Shown: piece by piece, positions 10,377 through 22,200 of the stretch
Layout of the letters: each line of letters starts with the position of its first letter
Numbering within the stretch: the stretch's first letter is position 1
Notes under the pieces: model-generated
What the model was told of the DNA's origin: nothing
Database searches by the model: none
The model's input: the letters and a program-made list of their open reading frames with translations, nothing else
Translations under genes and position numbers: made by a program
Origin: Melanopsichium pennsylvanicum
Taxonomy: Eukaryota > Basidiomycota > Ustilaginomycetes > Ustilaginales
Length of the DNA stretch: 64,000 nt
Reading direction: 5' to 3'
Assembly (NCBI GenBank): GCA_900208305.1
Contig: OAPG01000002.1
Span: 62,001-126,000, forward strand

Positions 10377-13175
10377 TCAGCACTGTCCCAGCATCGAGTT
10401 ACCCGGAAACGTTTTCCCAAAACCTCCCCTCTCCCTAGTCTCTGTCCACGTGGTCATATTTGCATTGTAGTACGCCTCTTTATTCTTGTCGATGTAATCC
10501 GCCGTCGGTGCATTCTCTGGATCGCATCCCACATTCTCCTCTCCCTCAACCTGCCAAACTCTCACATAGTCGACCAACATCTGCGCTGGCCACTGCAAAT
10601 GCTTCCAATCCACCGTGGTGAAACTGGCACTGATACCCAAGTTCAATAAAATGTACATGGGCTCGTAAGGGATTGGTCTCTGACTAACTTGAGTTCCAGC
10701 ATCGGGACCCAAAGCTTTCGAGTTGAGTCTCCACATGGGATTGCCATCGACGGTCCAGAGGATGTACGAGTCTGGATCGGAGCCAGGGTTGTATTCGAAA
10801 CCGTACGAGCTGAATTGTGCTTGGGTGTGTTGGTATGCAGCTCGATCGGTGTATACGAGACCAGATGCGGCTTGTTGGTACACCGACCCTGTGTAGGTGT
10901 TTAGCGAAGCATCGGGTGAGAAGAATTCGGTTGTACCAGGACCTTCTGAAAGGTTGTAGCCCGTGTTGTAAGGTGCGATTTGGGCAGACATGCTGGCGAA
11001 ACCACGAGAACCTCTAGTATGACTGGCGGACGCTTCGATAATGTCAATCTCCGGTGAACTTCTACCAACCCATGTCCCATCAGCATGCTTTGGTCCTGGG
11101 TGGTCTTGCGAGTCGGCACATGTGCATCTACTCAATCTTTGCCCGGGCAAATAGGACAGGTACGGACCGTACTGTTCAACATACACACCAGTGGTCTGCG
11201 CTGCGAGGGGTCCAGTACCGTTGGCAAACGTCTGGTTCGGGAGTGTTCCAACATCGCACGAGTCGTAAGTGTAAGGCCACATACCGTCAGTAGTTGCGCC
11301 ATAGCCGGCTCGTCCAAGATTGCCCATTGTCCATGCGGCAGGCCAAAGTCCAGCAATGTCCGGCGAACCAGGCAGCACCATGGATATCTCGATGTATCCA
11401 CCAGTAAAGCAGAACTGGTTCCAGCTCTGCAACATTCCACCTCTGAAATTCAGATTGTGTGTAGGAATTTGATCCAACGTAATGACAAGCGAACCGTTTG
11501 CAGTAGTGACAGCAGATGGATCGTACCATTCATAGTTGTCTGTACCCCAGTAGTGCAGATCCATCGCAGTCCAGAAAGGATCGTCTCCAGGATAGAAACT
11601 TCTTCCGTCCGTGTTGAATTCGTCACTGAAAACGAGGTTCATTTTTCGATTTGTGCCATCCAGAGTCTGTCGAGTGAGGACATTCGCGGGTGTATCAGGG
11701 TCGACGAGGCTTCGACCAACTTTGAGATCTGCGACTTGGCCAGTTGCATTGATTCCGCCCAGATTGAATCCGCCTTTGGTGCTTGCCTTCGTTCGTGATA
11801 ACCACGAGATGACCGGGTAACCCCCAAACAACGCTAGCAATCCAAGGCCGATCACTGCGAGAGTTCCGATGTTGAGAAGCCCACGTGGTGTGAATACCCC
11901 CTTGTTCGCCGTCTTTCGATCCTGCTCGGCATCGGGTTCGTGCAAGTAGTCGTCTGGTTCAGACTCTGCATCATAGTCACCCCACATCTTGACATCTTGA
12001 ATGCCTGCATCGCGGATCGATGGAGACATTGGGACAGGGGCGTGGAAGCTTGATCCGAGTTTCTTCTCATCAAAGTAAGATGATGTCGGCGAAGCGCTTG
12101 CGGACAAGGGCGTGCGTGGACCGTTGGTGAAGCTGCCTGGTGCATATGGTCTGCGAGGACTGTTCAGCGAATAAATCGAGCTGCTCGAATCGTCAATGTT
12201 CAGCACGGGAACAAGGCCAGTTGAGAACATGTCGGATTGAGTTGCAGGATATTTTTCCCCTTCGTGCGAGGCAAAGCTGGAGGATGAACTCAAGCCTTGT
12301 GCATGGCTCACGTCGAGGCCTCCGATGAGATGGTGTGCGCTTGGTGGCTTGTGGTTCAGCGAGGGGCAGGCAGGAGGGCTTTCACCGGTGGAGCGCGGTT
12401 GAGGGGACACACGAGGACCATCGCATCTGAAAGAATTGATGCCAGCATCGACTGGTGCATCATCCATGGGGATCGAGGTCTCGATGCGAAGACCTTTTTT
12501 GTTGTTTGCGTTGCTCATCTTGCCAAGATGACTCTTACGTTTCGAGGTCGTGCCGAATAATCCGAGTCCGGCAAGGACTTTCGAATAGCGGTTGGAGGAT
12601 TGAGGTGCCTCAGCTTCAGTTCCAGTTTTGTTGGCGATGATTTTGGGAGCAACTAGAGAAACAAGGCTCTGTCTTTCGGAATGTTCCCTGAAACCGGTGC
12701 CGCCAGGGAGGGCAATGGAAATATCGGGAGAGTTGTACGGCGAGCTGGACCTGATGGCACCTCTATCTATCACTGGAGACCTTTCTCCTGCTGGCTGTGC
12801 TTTCGAGCTTGATGAGAATGTCTGAAGATGCGCGAGCAATGGAGAATCGAATGGTCCAGAAGCGAGTCTTGGTGACGCTGGAGGTATAGGACTTGATCGT
12901 GCTGTTTGTTCGACCGACTGTCTCCTGTCCAGCCCTTTATCACTTGGCGCAAGCGAAGGGGGGAAATCCAAGTACGGTAAACCACTTGAATTGGACGTCG
13001 GTAGCTGTGCTGCCCCCTGTGAGTAGGACTCCAGGATCTCATTAGACGTTACGGAGGAAGAGGAAGAAAGCAAAAATGGGATGGCTAATGAACTAGCATC
13101 CGACGTTGGCCTCATTGCTTCTCGTTGAGGATCGGAATTGGTCTGAAATGGACTTTGTGGCTGAGGATTCGACAT
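10377..13175 (-). CDS. KRE6: Kre6/Skn1 family beta-glucan synthesis-associated protein
   Basis: Single exon, 932 residues. A long Ser/Pro-rich N-terminal region (1-430, cytosolic by analogy) precedes one membrane segment at about 432-459. A luminal glycoside-hydrolase-16-like SKN1/KRE6 domain spans about 510-930. The GH16-type acidic motif EIDIIE is at 709-714, and several N-glycosylation sequons lie in the luminal part. Kre6/Skn1 proteins are type II membrane proteins of the secretory pathway needed for beta-1,6-glucan in the cell wall. Whether they act as transglycosylases is not settled. Start and length agree with the family. Confidence 0.93.
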   Translation of the reverse strand: MSNPQPQSPFQTNSDPQREAMRPTSDASSLAIPFLLSSSSSVTSNEILESYSQGAAQLPTSNSSGLPYLDFPPSLAPSDKGLDRRQSVEQTARSSPIPPASPRLASGPFDSPLLAHLQTFSSSSKAQPAGERSPVIDRGAIRSSSPYNSPDISIALPGGTGFREHSERQSLVSLVAPKIIANKTGTEAEAPQSSNRYSKVLAGLGLFGTTSKRKSHLGKMSNANNKKGLRIETSIPMDDAPVDAGINSFRCDGPRVSPQPRSTGESPPACPSLNHKPPSAHHLIGGLDVSHAQGLSSSSSFASHEGEKYPATQSDMFSTGLVPVLNIDDSSSSIYSLNSPRRPYAPGSFTNGPRTPLSASASPTSSYFDEKKLGSSFHAPVPMSPSIRDAGIQDVKMWGDYDAESEPDDYLHEPDAEQDRKTANKGVFTPRGLLNIGTLAVIGLGLLALFGGYPVISWLSRTKASTKGGFNLGGINATGQVADLKVGRSLVDPDTPANVLTRQTLDGTNRKMNLVFSDEFNTDGRSFYPGDDPFWTAMDLHYWGTDNYEWYDPSAVTTANGSLVITLDQIPTHNLNFRGGMLQSWNQFCFTGGYIEISMVLPGSPDIAGLWPAAWTMGNLGRAGYGATTDGMWPYTYDSCDVGTLPNQTFANGTGPLAAQTTGVYVEQYGPYLSYLPGQRLSRCTCADSQDHPGPKHADGTWVGRSSPEIDIIEASASHTRGSRGFASMSAQIAPYNTGYNLSEGPGTTEFFSPDASLNTYTGSVYQQAASGLVYTDRAAYQHTQAQFSSYGFEYNPGSDPDSYILWTVDGNPMWRLNSKALGPDAGTQVSQRPIPYEPMYILLNLGISASFTTVDWKHLQWPAQMLVDYVRVWQVEGEENVGCDPENAPTADYIDKNKEAYYNANMTTWTETRERGGFGKTFPGNSMLGQC

Positions 13176-15237
13176 GACCGGTGATCAAGTACAGTCTGGA
13201 ACCTCAATTGAGGATTCGTGACGGTGCAGAAAGGGGAGAAAGAAAACTGAGGGGGCGGGAAGACTGTTTGCTCGGTGTTGGTTAGTGGGTAGGGGGATGA
13301 TTGCTCTTATATTTGCAGACGCCAAGAATTCGATCTTGTGCTGCAACAATGGTGAGACGTATTACATGTACAGATCAACACCCACCAGTCTCTCGTACTT
13401 GGCCCTTCACTGACATACGTATGTACCGTAGGTACAGTATGTGCGGGTGTGGAGATGCGATAGAGGATTCCAGACGCCAGAGGAAGATGTGCATGCCATG
13501 AAGTACAGCACAACCACGGTGCTAGAGTGTGTTTACATCGGAATACAGCTTGCCGCCGCTGCTTCAGAGAGGGAGACAGCAGCAACAGCAGCTGATGTGT
13601 GCTCATCACCGTCACATCAGACGTACTGTACACTGAAAGAGAGCAAAGATCTGCATTACGGATCAGTAGAACGAGGTTCGAAATCTTGGAGCAGCACTGC
13701 GAATTGTGACAAAGTCAGCCAGCTGAGCAAGGGGGCCGAGAGAAGGAGGAATGGATGCGGGGACATAGGAGAGCGGGAAGAGGAAGGAAGTGACAAGCGG
13801 TTCGGACTGAAGATGTTCTCGGTGTCGGAGTGTCAAATCTCGCAGATAGTTGCTACGCTGTCTCGCGTCGAACAGTAGTCAAGAGTTGGTCTCGGTTAGA
13901 AATGATGGTCGACGCGTTTGTCGACAGACAACTGTTCCTGTGCCGGCTTTGAGGCGTTCGATGAACGTACTGGCTTGCTTCAGATGCCTTACCTCAGCCT
14001 GCTCTTCGTTAGGTGTGCACGGCAGAAGGAGAACAACGGGTTGAATCAGAATAGTGGACCCCGAGGAAACGGTCAAGTACAGTAGTATCGCTTCAGAGCC
14101 CATCCCGGATGGGAACGCAAGGAACCACAGTTACTCATTCCTCTTGATAGCAGACGAGGAGGATATGGCTCACTCGCATATGTACTTTGCAGTACCATTC
14201 GGTGGCGTGAATTAACCGCAATGAAAGGGAGAGGATAAGGAGCATGCCATTCCTACGGGCCTGATTGGAACCGCACTGTAAAATGCCAAGCCCGTTGGCA
14301 TGTCCTGTCAAAAATGAAAAATATCTCATTCTAGACTAGAGTATATACGTATACTGTAAATGCGAGTAAATTCCTTCGCCCTGTAAGGAGGTGAGCCGCC
14401 ACACTCGCAGATGAATTTTCACCCAACTGGTCTCAGTTAGACCGGACCTTCAGGCTAATACTCTATCACATGCACTGTTGTGTTCTCCCTTGTATACTGG
14501 TGCATCTTGTTCGCTTTGTTGCACGGAGAGCGATCCGGAACCTCGGTGGTACTGGCTCTAGCCTATATTATTGTGCTGTACAGTATATTTTATTTATACA
14601 GTGAATCATTATGTTTTCTGAAAAATTATTCTGACTCTCAGATGTCACAGTTGCATCAACCGAGCTGCATACAGACTGCACATTCACACTCAAGACCCGC
14701 CGTCCCCGTTCCGACTCTCCCAACCTACTGCTCTGCCTTTGTCTCGCAGTCGCATTCCTACATTGGCCAGCAGTACACGAACCATACACGTATTGCTGAT
14801 GTATCTTCGCAGTCTTTGCCACAATTGTCTGAATCGAGCTTCTGTTCGAGATGGTACGATTGGGTGAGGTACGGTTTTCGAGATCAGCCACGTGCGAAAA
14901 GGTTTGACGCGGGCGGGGTATCGCGTGGGAAAAAACATGCAAAGAAGGCAGGCCGGCCTAACAATTGCAAAAAACCTGAAATTCGTATTCCTTTCCCATC
15001 CATCTTTTCTTTTCGCATTTTGAATTTTTTCTCCCATCCGCGGAGGTGGACAACAGAGCTGTTGGGATCAGCGTTCAGCTTCGAGATTCGGTATCATCCT
15101 CAGCGAATCGGGACCGGTCCACTGTCTCGGGCAGCATCTCGAGACTGTACTTCACACCGGGACACACAAAGCTCAGGTACATATTGGTATAAGAATGTGA
15201 CCGAGGTTCAAGATCGCTGATGGGGCTACAATGCTGC
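13176..15237. other. Intergenic: Kre6 promoter and THOC7 3' flank
   Basis: 2 kb with no supported gene. The plus-strand frame at 14480-15220 opens with GTG and shows only a short hydrophobic start followed by composition typical of non-coding DNA. Confidence 0.45.
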
Positions 15238-16362
15238 TCATCGTCGACGCTTTGTCCCGGCTCTGACACCCCCTCCGCTCTCAACCGGCGCTGCTGTTGC
15301 GGACGGAAGAATACTCCCCTCCTCCTCTTCACTGTCAACCCCACCTCCGACCACTTCTCCCTCCTCAGTACGCTGCCTCTTCCTCGGAGTATTTCCATTG
15401 GACGCAATATTGGTATCGCCTACCTCACCTTCTTCATCCGACCCCGTCACTGCCGTCGAATCGCGCTTCCTTCTTCCTCCCCCTGAAGCTGATGCCGAGG
15501 CTGGTTTGAAACTCACCGCTGAAGCATTCAATGCTATCGCCGGCGCCGTTTCTTCCGTCACTGCTCGGGCCGAGGTAAAAGGTGCGGAGCTTCCATCCCT
15601 ATTGATCGCAACACTCTCACCCTCCTCTGCCTCTTCGTCGTCTTCCGGTTCCTCCTCGCTCGCTTTCCTGTTCCTTCTCTTGCCACTGTCTGCAACCTCA
15701 TCATCCGCCGCTCCAGCAGCACCAACCTCATGCGATTCTATATCACCCTCACCATCAGCCCTTTCCACCTCTCTCCTTTCCCTCTCCCCAACCTCATACC
15801 CAACATCATTCCTAAGCCCTTCCAACCCCGTAATCACCGTTTCCATTCTTTTGCCCGCACCCTTGGCCAGTTCATTATATTTCTCCCTCTCACTCCTCAC
15901 GCCTTCCAATTGCTCCCTCAGCCTCTCTAGACTCTCTTCCAGCTCGTTCCGTGTGGGGAGTTTGACTATCTCACCGGCAACTACATCGTATTCCAACTTG
16001 TTCTTTCTTTCCCTTCTCACATCTTGCAATCTCCTCTTCAATGCAACGATACGATGCTGTGTTTTGCGCTGCTCCAACTCGATCTCAGAAAGCTCTTCCC
16101 TGTAAGAGGAGATCTCGACCTGAGAGGTAGAATGGGAGATTGAAGACAAGCGCAACAATTGCAAACGGAAGGATTCAAGATCGGCCTTGAACGAGAGTCG
16201 GGAGGAAGAGATGAGTTCGGCATCGCGACAGGAGAGGAGCATGGTGAGCTTCTTGAAAAGACGTCGGAGAGATCGCTCGTCCACTTGCATGCGTTGCTTG
16301 ATCAAGCTTTCCTGTTGTTCGCCTGTGAGCGGTTGCAACGTCGTTCGGGATGAAGACGCCAT
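15238..16362 (-). CDS. THO complex subunit 7 (THOC7/Mft1-like)
   Basis: Single exon, 374 residues. The first about 200 residues match the THOC7 family: DERSLRRLFKK near the start, then long heptad-rich helices, and the conserved segment around YDVVAGEIVKLPTRNEL. The THO complex couples transcription elongation to mRNP assembly and export in the nucleus. The C-terminal half is acidic and Ser/Ala-rich with basic clusters (RKRQR and a terminal KRRR) that could serve as nuclear localisation signals. The gene is divergent from the membrane-protein gene at 17291. Confidence 0.85.
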   Translation of the reverse strand: MASSSRTTLQPLTGEQQESLIKQRMQVDERSLRRLFKKLTMLLSCRDAELISSSRLSFKADLESFRLQLLRLSSISHSTSQVEISSYREELSEIELEQRKTQHRIVALKRRLQDVRRERKNKLEYDVVAGEIVKLPTRNELEESLERLREQLEGVRSEREKYNELAKGAGKRMETVITGLEGLRNDVGYEVGERERREVERADGEGDIESHEVGAAGAADDEVADSGKRRNRKASEEEPEDDEEAEEGESVAINRDGSSAPFTSARAVTEETAPAIALNASAVSFKPASASASGGGRRKRDSTAVTGSDEEGEVGDTNIASNGNTPRKRQRTEEGEVVGGGVDSEEEEGSILPSATAAPVESGGGVRAGTKRRR

Positions 16363-17290
16363 ACTTTTGGTATTACTGGTCTCTGATGGATACGAGGGTG
16401 GGAGGCTTCACGATGTCTCTAAACCAGATTGATACACTGCAGAACGTGAAGGATGCTCAAGAGTTGATGAGGCGCTGAGCTGCAGTTGCGTGCGTGTCAA
16501 GTTGTGGAAGAGTGACAACCTCTATGACAGTGAAATGCGAAATACGGGTTGAACAATCTAAACGTGCCGAGGGCAGCTCCGAGTTCCGGAGTAGTTACGA
16601 TGCAGATTTTACCCAAATTGTTAAGTTGGACACAAATTGCGCTGCACTCGAATCTGGATGCCTTGTCTTTGTCTCGTTCCTTTGTTCACAACGTCCCTTT
16701 GTCCTGCAGCTGTCGGATAGCGCCCACCCCACTCTCTTCCCATTCATGTGTTTAAGAACATCACAATGGCTTCCATTCCCTTTCTCAAACCTTTCTGCTT
16801 CGACTCAGGATACCCTTTGTGCGAAGCCTCTCCGAACGGCCTGTCTCGGTGTCTTATTTCCTTTTGAAAACTTTTTTTTTGTTGGCAGTGGGGCGACTCG
16901 TATCGACATTACAAAGGTAAATCGCACACAAGGCCATGTTTGGCGGTACTCCTGTAGGCTTCCATGAGGTGTATGTGTGTCTAGCAGAAGCGTCAAGGGG
17001 TGATTAAGAGTCTGAGCTCGCGCTTCTTGACTTCGTTCGACCACAACCTTGCGCAACCCTGCTTCTCTACATCATCATCAAGCCATCCAGTTGCTCACTA
17101 CCACCTCGACCCATTCTTATCACTTACACGCTAGCCTTCGTCACAACTCACTGCGCTCATTTGATCATCGAACATCACCCTCAGGCAATTTTCTTTCTTT
17201 TTCCCGCTGGTTCCAGCATCTACACCATCATAATAACCACCTCAGCGGCACCGATTTCAAGTGCAACCTCGAGAAATACAAACACACATC
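16363..17290. other. Divergent promoter region, THOC7 and membrane-protein gene
   Basis: No gene. From 17050 to 17290 the plus strand is CT- and CA-rich, typical of a 5' leader. Confidence 0.45.
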
Positions 17291-18868
17291 ATGTTCGTTC
17301 CACCCTTTCTCCAGCGCTGGATTTTACTCAACGCTGTCCGTATCCTCACCATCGTGTCTTGCGCTCTCGTCATCTCTGCTACCATCCGCATTCTTGTTGT
17401 CAACTTTCACCACTATCCTCAATCCGTTCTCTCCTCTACTACCTCATCCAATTCGTCATATTATCCAAATACCGACATTCCCATCACGTTTTTCGGTGTC
17501 TTCTGGTCCACCTTACACCACACCACCACCATTCTTATCCTTTTCATCACCATGCTATCTGAACTCTCGCTACCCATCCCCCTTCTCAATCGCGTTTTTA
17601 AAAACACGCTACCTTTTCTTGGACCCAATTGGGGAACGGGTTTCCTCGGCGTGCTGTTGGTGGTTGTTGCAGGTGATGGTTTGAGTAGAGGTAATATAGG
17701 TGGAAGGCTCGAAGAGGTAGGGAATTGGATTTTGGCAAGTTTGGGCGTGGTGAATGTAATTATTGGAATATTATGGAGAGCCAAAGTGAAATTGGTGAGA
17801 AGTCCGATGGGGTGGAAGAAGGATGTAGCAGAAAGGATGGGAAAGTTGGCAGATGCAAAAGCTCGGGCGGAAAAAGTAGTGGATGAGATACTGCCCACTA
17901 CCACACAATTTAAGGTGGCGCGAGAGATTCACAAGGAAACGGAAGGGGAAGAAGGGGGAGGAGGATTGAAAGGCTTGTTCGGTTTGGCGGGAAAAGCAAT
18001 TGCGAATCAGCTCGATAGGAGGCAAGAAAGAAAGAAAGCAATGACAGAATTCAAGCAGCAGGAAAGTGAGATTGAGAAGAAACATGTTGAAAAAGCCATG
18101 ACCGAATTTACATCAGCGACAAACGAGGAGGACTTGTCGATTTTTAAACCTGCGCTTCCATCGACTGTAGTGGCATCTAGAACTATGCCTCTCACTGAAC
18201 CATCGATTGCTGCAAGACACCCTGTTGCTGCTTTAACCACCTCGGATTTCTCTCTCTCAGCAACAAACTCGGTACATCCTCGAGTACCTCCGCCAATATT
18301 CACCCATCGACCACCATCCACCGTCTCCTGCTCAACTTCAACATCTTCATCATCTTGTTACACTCTGGAATTAGCACCTTCTCAAATCCGAACCAAAAAG
18401 TTTGCTACGCCATTTGAAACAACCACCACCACCCATCCTACTTGTTCTTCTTCTTCCTCTTGTTATATTGGTTCGATATCTGGCGATCGTCGTTTGAATT
18501 CATCGAACTTAATGATTAAGAGTGTACATTTTGACACTGCTTTGACTAAAAAAGGGACCAAGACGATCAATTCGGAACATGTGACAGAAAATTGTTCCAT
18601 TACCCAAGACACTAGTGACGAAATTGCAGCTTCTTGGGGAAAGAAATTGTTAAAGATACCAAATTCTCTGGATTATAATGATAAGGAAATGAGTAAAGTA
18701 GAGGAGAAAGGAAGGATAGTTGAGGGGGAGAGAAGTCCATTTGTTTTGGCAAGTTTGAAAGCGGCAATGTTGGAAGCCCAATCCAAAGCGATGAATACTT
18801 TACCACAAACCAAATCACTTTATTTAGGTAGCAATCGTTGGCATACCGATTTTCAAAAAAATTCCCCC

Positions 18869-18907
<39 letters not shown>

Positions 18908-19057
18908 CAAAACCAAATCTCTTCTTCCACAACCACCACTCAACATATTATTAATAATAATAACAATATCACTGAACAACAAATCCCAAACTCTCTTCAT
19001 CCTCATTCAAAATCTCAAAACCAAAAATCAATTCAACGTCCTTACAAATTCGTCTAA
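17291..19057 (+). CDS. Uncharacterised four-helix membrane protein with long cytosolic tail
   Basis: 588 residues from the ATG at 17291; the frame extends upstream only through a GTG. I see four hydrophobic segments in the first about 170 residues: about 8-35, 65-95, 115-135 and 142-162. A basic segment follows, and then a long polar Ser/Thr/Asn-rich tail with an Ala/Lys/Glu helix near 180-280. This looks like a small basidiomycete membrane-protein family of unknown function, with the conserved part limited to the four-helix N-terminus. The tail contains an (AAT)n tract (18871-18907) encoding poly-Asn. No enzymatic motif is visible, so no function is proposed. Confidence 0.7.
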
Positions 19058-19278
19058 ACCTCCACCCCCAAAACACACTCACTCTTCCAACTTTAACCAA
19101 TCATGTAATAAACCATGTTCAATTTCCCCATTCATCCTTCTATGTACTAAAATTGCAACTGTATCTATTTCTTGGTCGGTTGCTTTGAAAGAAAGAAAAA
19201 AAAAAAGAAAGAAAAAAAAAAGAAAAAAAAAGAAAGAAAGGTCTGTCCAACGCTTGACCGGAATGTTATTAGAACGTT
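19058..19278. repeat. AAAG-rich purine tract between convergent genes
   Basis: The plus strand at about 19185-19240 is a run of A and G with AAAG/GAAA units, in the 3' flank of two convergent genes. Confidence 0.6.
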
Positions 19279-22200
19279 TCAAATGCGTTCATAGAAGAGC
19301 ATATAAGCCTTACACTTGAGAACCTCTTCAATCGTGGCTGCTCTAACCATCGTATCCGATGTATACACCCATCTTCGTCCATCATCCCTCCTTCGAAAGT
19401 CAACATCATCATCATCATCAACATCATCATCACCATTATCATCACCATCATCATCAGCGTAAAGCTCATGACCATTGTTGTGACCAACTCCTGTATGTCT
19501 ATGAGCGTTGCTGTTATAACTCGCAACGGTAGCAACCGCAGGGGTTGGTTCTAAAGGTGTTCCTCCACCTCCACCTCCACCACCACCTGAGCCACTCACA
19601 GCTGTTGAAGTTGTGATGGTAGGTGTAGCACTTACCCCATTCCCTCCATTTCCACTTATGCCACCAAAATCACAAGACGCATGCGATTGTTCCAGCTCGT
19701 CCAAACTATCCCAACTCGCCATTGCCTTCAATTTCGGTTCAGGTCGAACAATCTTTGGACCATGGTGAGAAGAAGCTGAAGATGAGGATGACGTGTTTGT
19801 GGTATTGATTGATTCGGTGGCGCTTGATGTAAAACGTAAACCTGAACCCGATGCACTTGCATCATCGTTAATATCCTCGCCCACCGAAGAGGTCGATTTC
19901 TTCAATGCAATATCATGACTGGAGCAACCTCCAGAAACGAAGCTACTGGATGAAGCTATGCTACTCATCGCCACGGATGATGATGATGTTGTTGAAAAGG
20001 GCGCAGCAGAAGCTGGTCGAATCGGTGCAGGCGATGCTGCATGAGATCGACTCGGTTTACCACCACCACCACCTACGGAGAACAATTGTGCCAAACCACC
20101 GCCACCACCCCCACCACCTCCTGGGTTAGCAGCATTGCTAGCAGGAATAGGAGTATTCGTCCTTGAAGTAGGTGCAGACCTCGCAACCATATCCTTCACA
20201 CCTCCTGCATCCTTCAACTTGATGCGATCTGACAAAACATAAGCTGTATAATGTCCCGCACTCAAACTTCCCTGATGCACTATCACGGCGTACAATCTGT
20301 ACTCGGTCTTTGGCCGCCTAAACACACTCGGAACGATCTCGTAACCATTGGCTGCATGCACTTTGGGTCCTTCATCAAGATCACGCCCTCCCCCACCACC
20401 ACCACCAGAAGAATGTTGTTGACCCGTACCCATACCTGTATCCTTGTGATGATCGCTCAAATGCCAAGACCACATACCATGATGTTTCCTGCTACCCCCA
20501 TCCTTGCGTTTCTTCCCATGTCGTTGATTAACATTGGATACTTGCACCTTGACATGCCTCGCATCCACGCCTGCAATGGTTGCCTCTTGTTCTGCCCTAC
20601 GACGAATCGCAAGCGGATCCGACGATGCTTTGAGTCGACCGCGTCGATCATATTCTTCCCTCGGCGGAGCAAGCCAAGGTGTGATATCGAGAAACTCGGG
20701 AAACGTCACTTGATCGTCAATCTTTTTGAACCCAGCCAAACCCGAAACGAACCCTCGCCCCGTAGCCTGAAATCGCTTGAGGTGAAAGATCAACACAGGT
20801 GGTGCCGACGCGATGAGATACCTCTTGAGTGCGCGCCGCGGTAGGCTTTGAGAAGACCTCTTTGGACCCGATCGTTCCGAAGCGTTTTTGGGCTTGGATT
20901 GACTTTCACCTTGACGTTCAGCCTCGGTATCGGTGCCTTCAGAGGCGTTGGACTCGTCCATGCCAGTCGAGAAACCAGACATGTCGGTCTCGGTGCCTGT
21001 ATCGTATCCATGGTTAGGCCCGAGACGACGACCACGGATCTTGTTACGCGTCGTGCCTTCGGCACTGCTGAAGCTCGATTCGGACCCTCTGTTTTGATGC
21101 TGCATGATGACCATCCCATCTGGCGACGATTCAGCGTAGTCTCTCGAGACCACACTGCTCCCATTGACACTTGCACTGTGACTTGTTTGAATGCCCATTT
21201 GAACATGGTCCGATGGAGCATCAGCATTGGTCATGGAGATGGTTGGGATGTCTGATCTCTGATGCGGGGGATGAGACGCGCTGGAGCCCGTCAAGATCGA
21301 ATCGACACTGCTATCCGCACTGGCGAGCGTGCTTTGACTGGTGGAGTTGGACAAGCCGTTGACCGTGGAATGACTTGTCAACGTTTCATCTCCTGCTGCT
21401 GCTGGTGGAGGGGCAAATCTCTCTTTCTCTTTTTCGTCCTTATCCGAATTTCCCTCTCCATCAGAACTGCTAGGCTCGCTGCCCTCCTCCTCCTCATCAT
21501 CCTCGGCCGCAGCAATCCCTTTCCTGCTCTTCCTCCTCCTTATCTGCTCCCGCTCTTGTGCGTTAGGTGGGTTGGCCAACCTCCAGCAATTTTTGCATGC
21601 AAAACTGTTCTCGCCATCCAATACTTCAACACTGGTGAATTGACGCAAAGATGCAATGAGACCCGTTGCAGACTGCTCCTCGCGCATATTTTGCCGACGT
21701 TTCGCGGCTTGCGATTTCGGATTGGGCTCAAACTCGATGCAAGCGTCTCGAGTGCGTGGTGTTACGCCGACGGTTCGGAAGAAGCCGTGGAGTGGTTTGC
21801 CCTGCGCAGCTGAGGCGGCGGCGGCGGCGACCGCGTCAAAGAGGGGTGAAGGTGCGCCAGCTTTGCGTGAGGCGGGAGGGTTGGAAGAGGTGGCAGCAGG
21901 ATCATCGGCCATGATGCGTGCAATGTAAGCGGATTGATGGGACGAGGATTTGGTTGGACGAAGTGTGGGTCGAATGCCAGCGGACAAGGGCGGCACGGTG
22001 GAACGATCGCGCGTGGTGGATGGGTTTGGGCTTGTTTCGCGACTGCTAGCGTCCGCAGGACGGACACTTCCGAGCATTCGAGCCACCCTGGTTCGAGTCC
22101 TTGCATCGCCATTGTCCTCGCCTGCCGATGCAGGTGCCGAGTCAACGTACGGCCGTGCACCAGGGCTGGGCGCCAACGAAAGCGATGCCATATCCGGGAA

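Noticed and set aside
14480..15220. 246-codon frame with a hydrophobic start
   Set aside because: Opens with GTG, has no conserved features, and becomes composition-typical of non-coding DNA.
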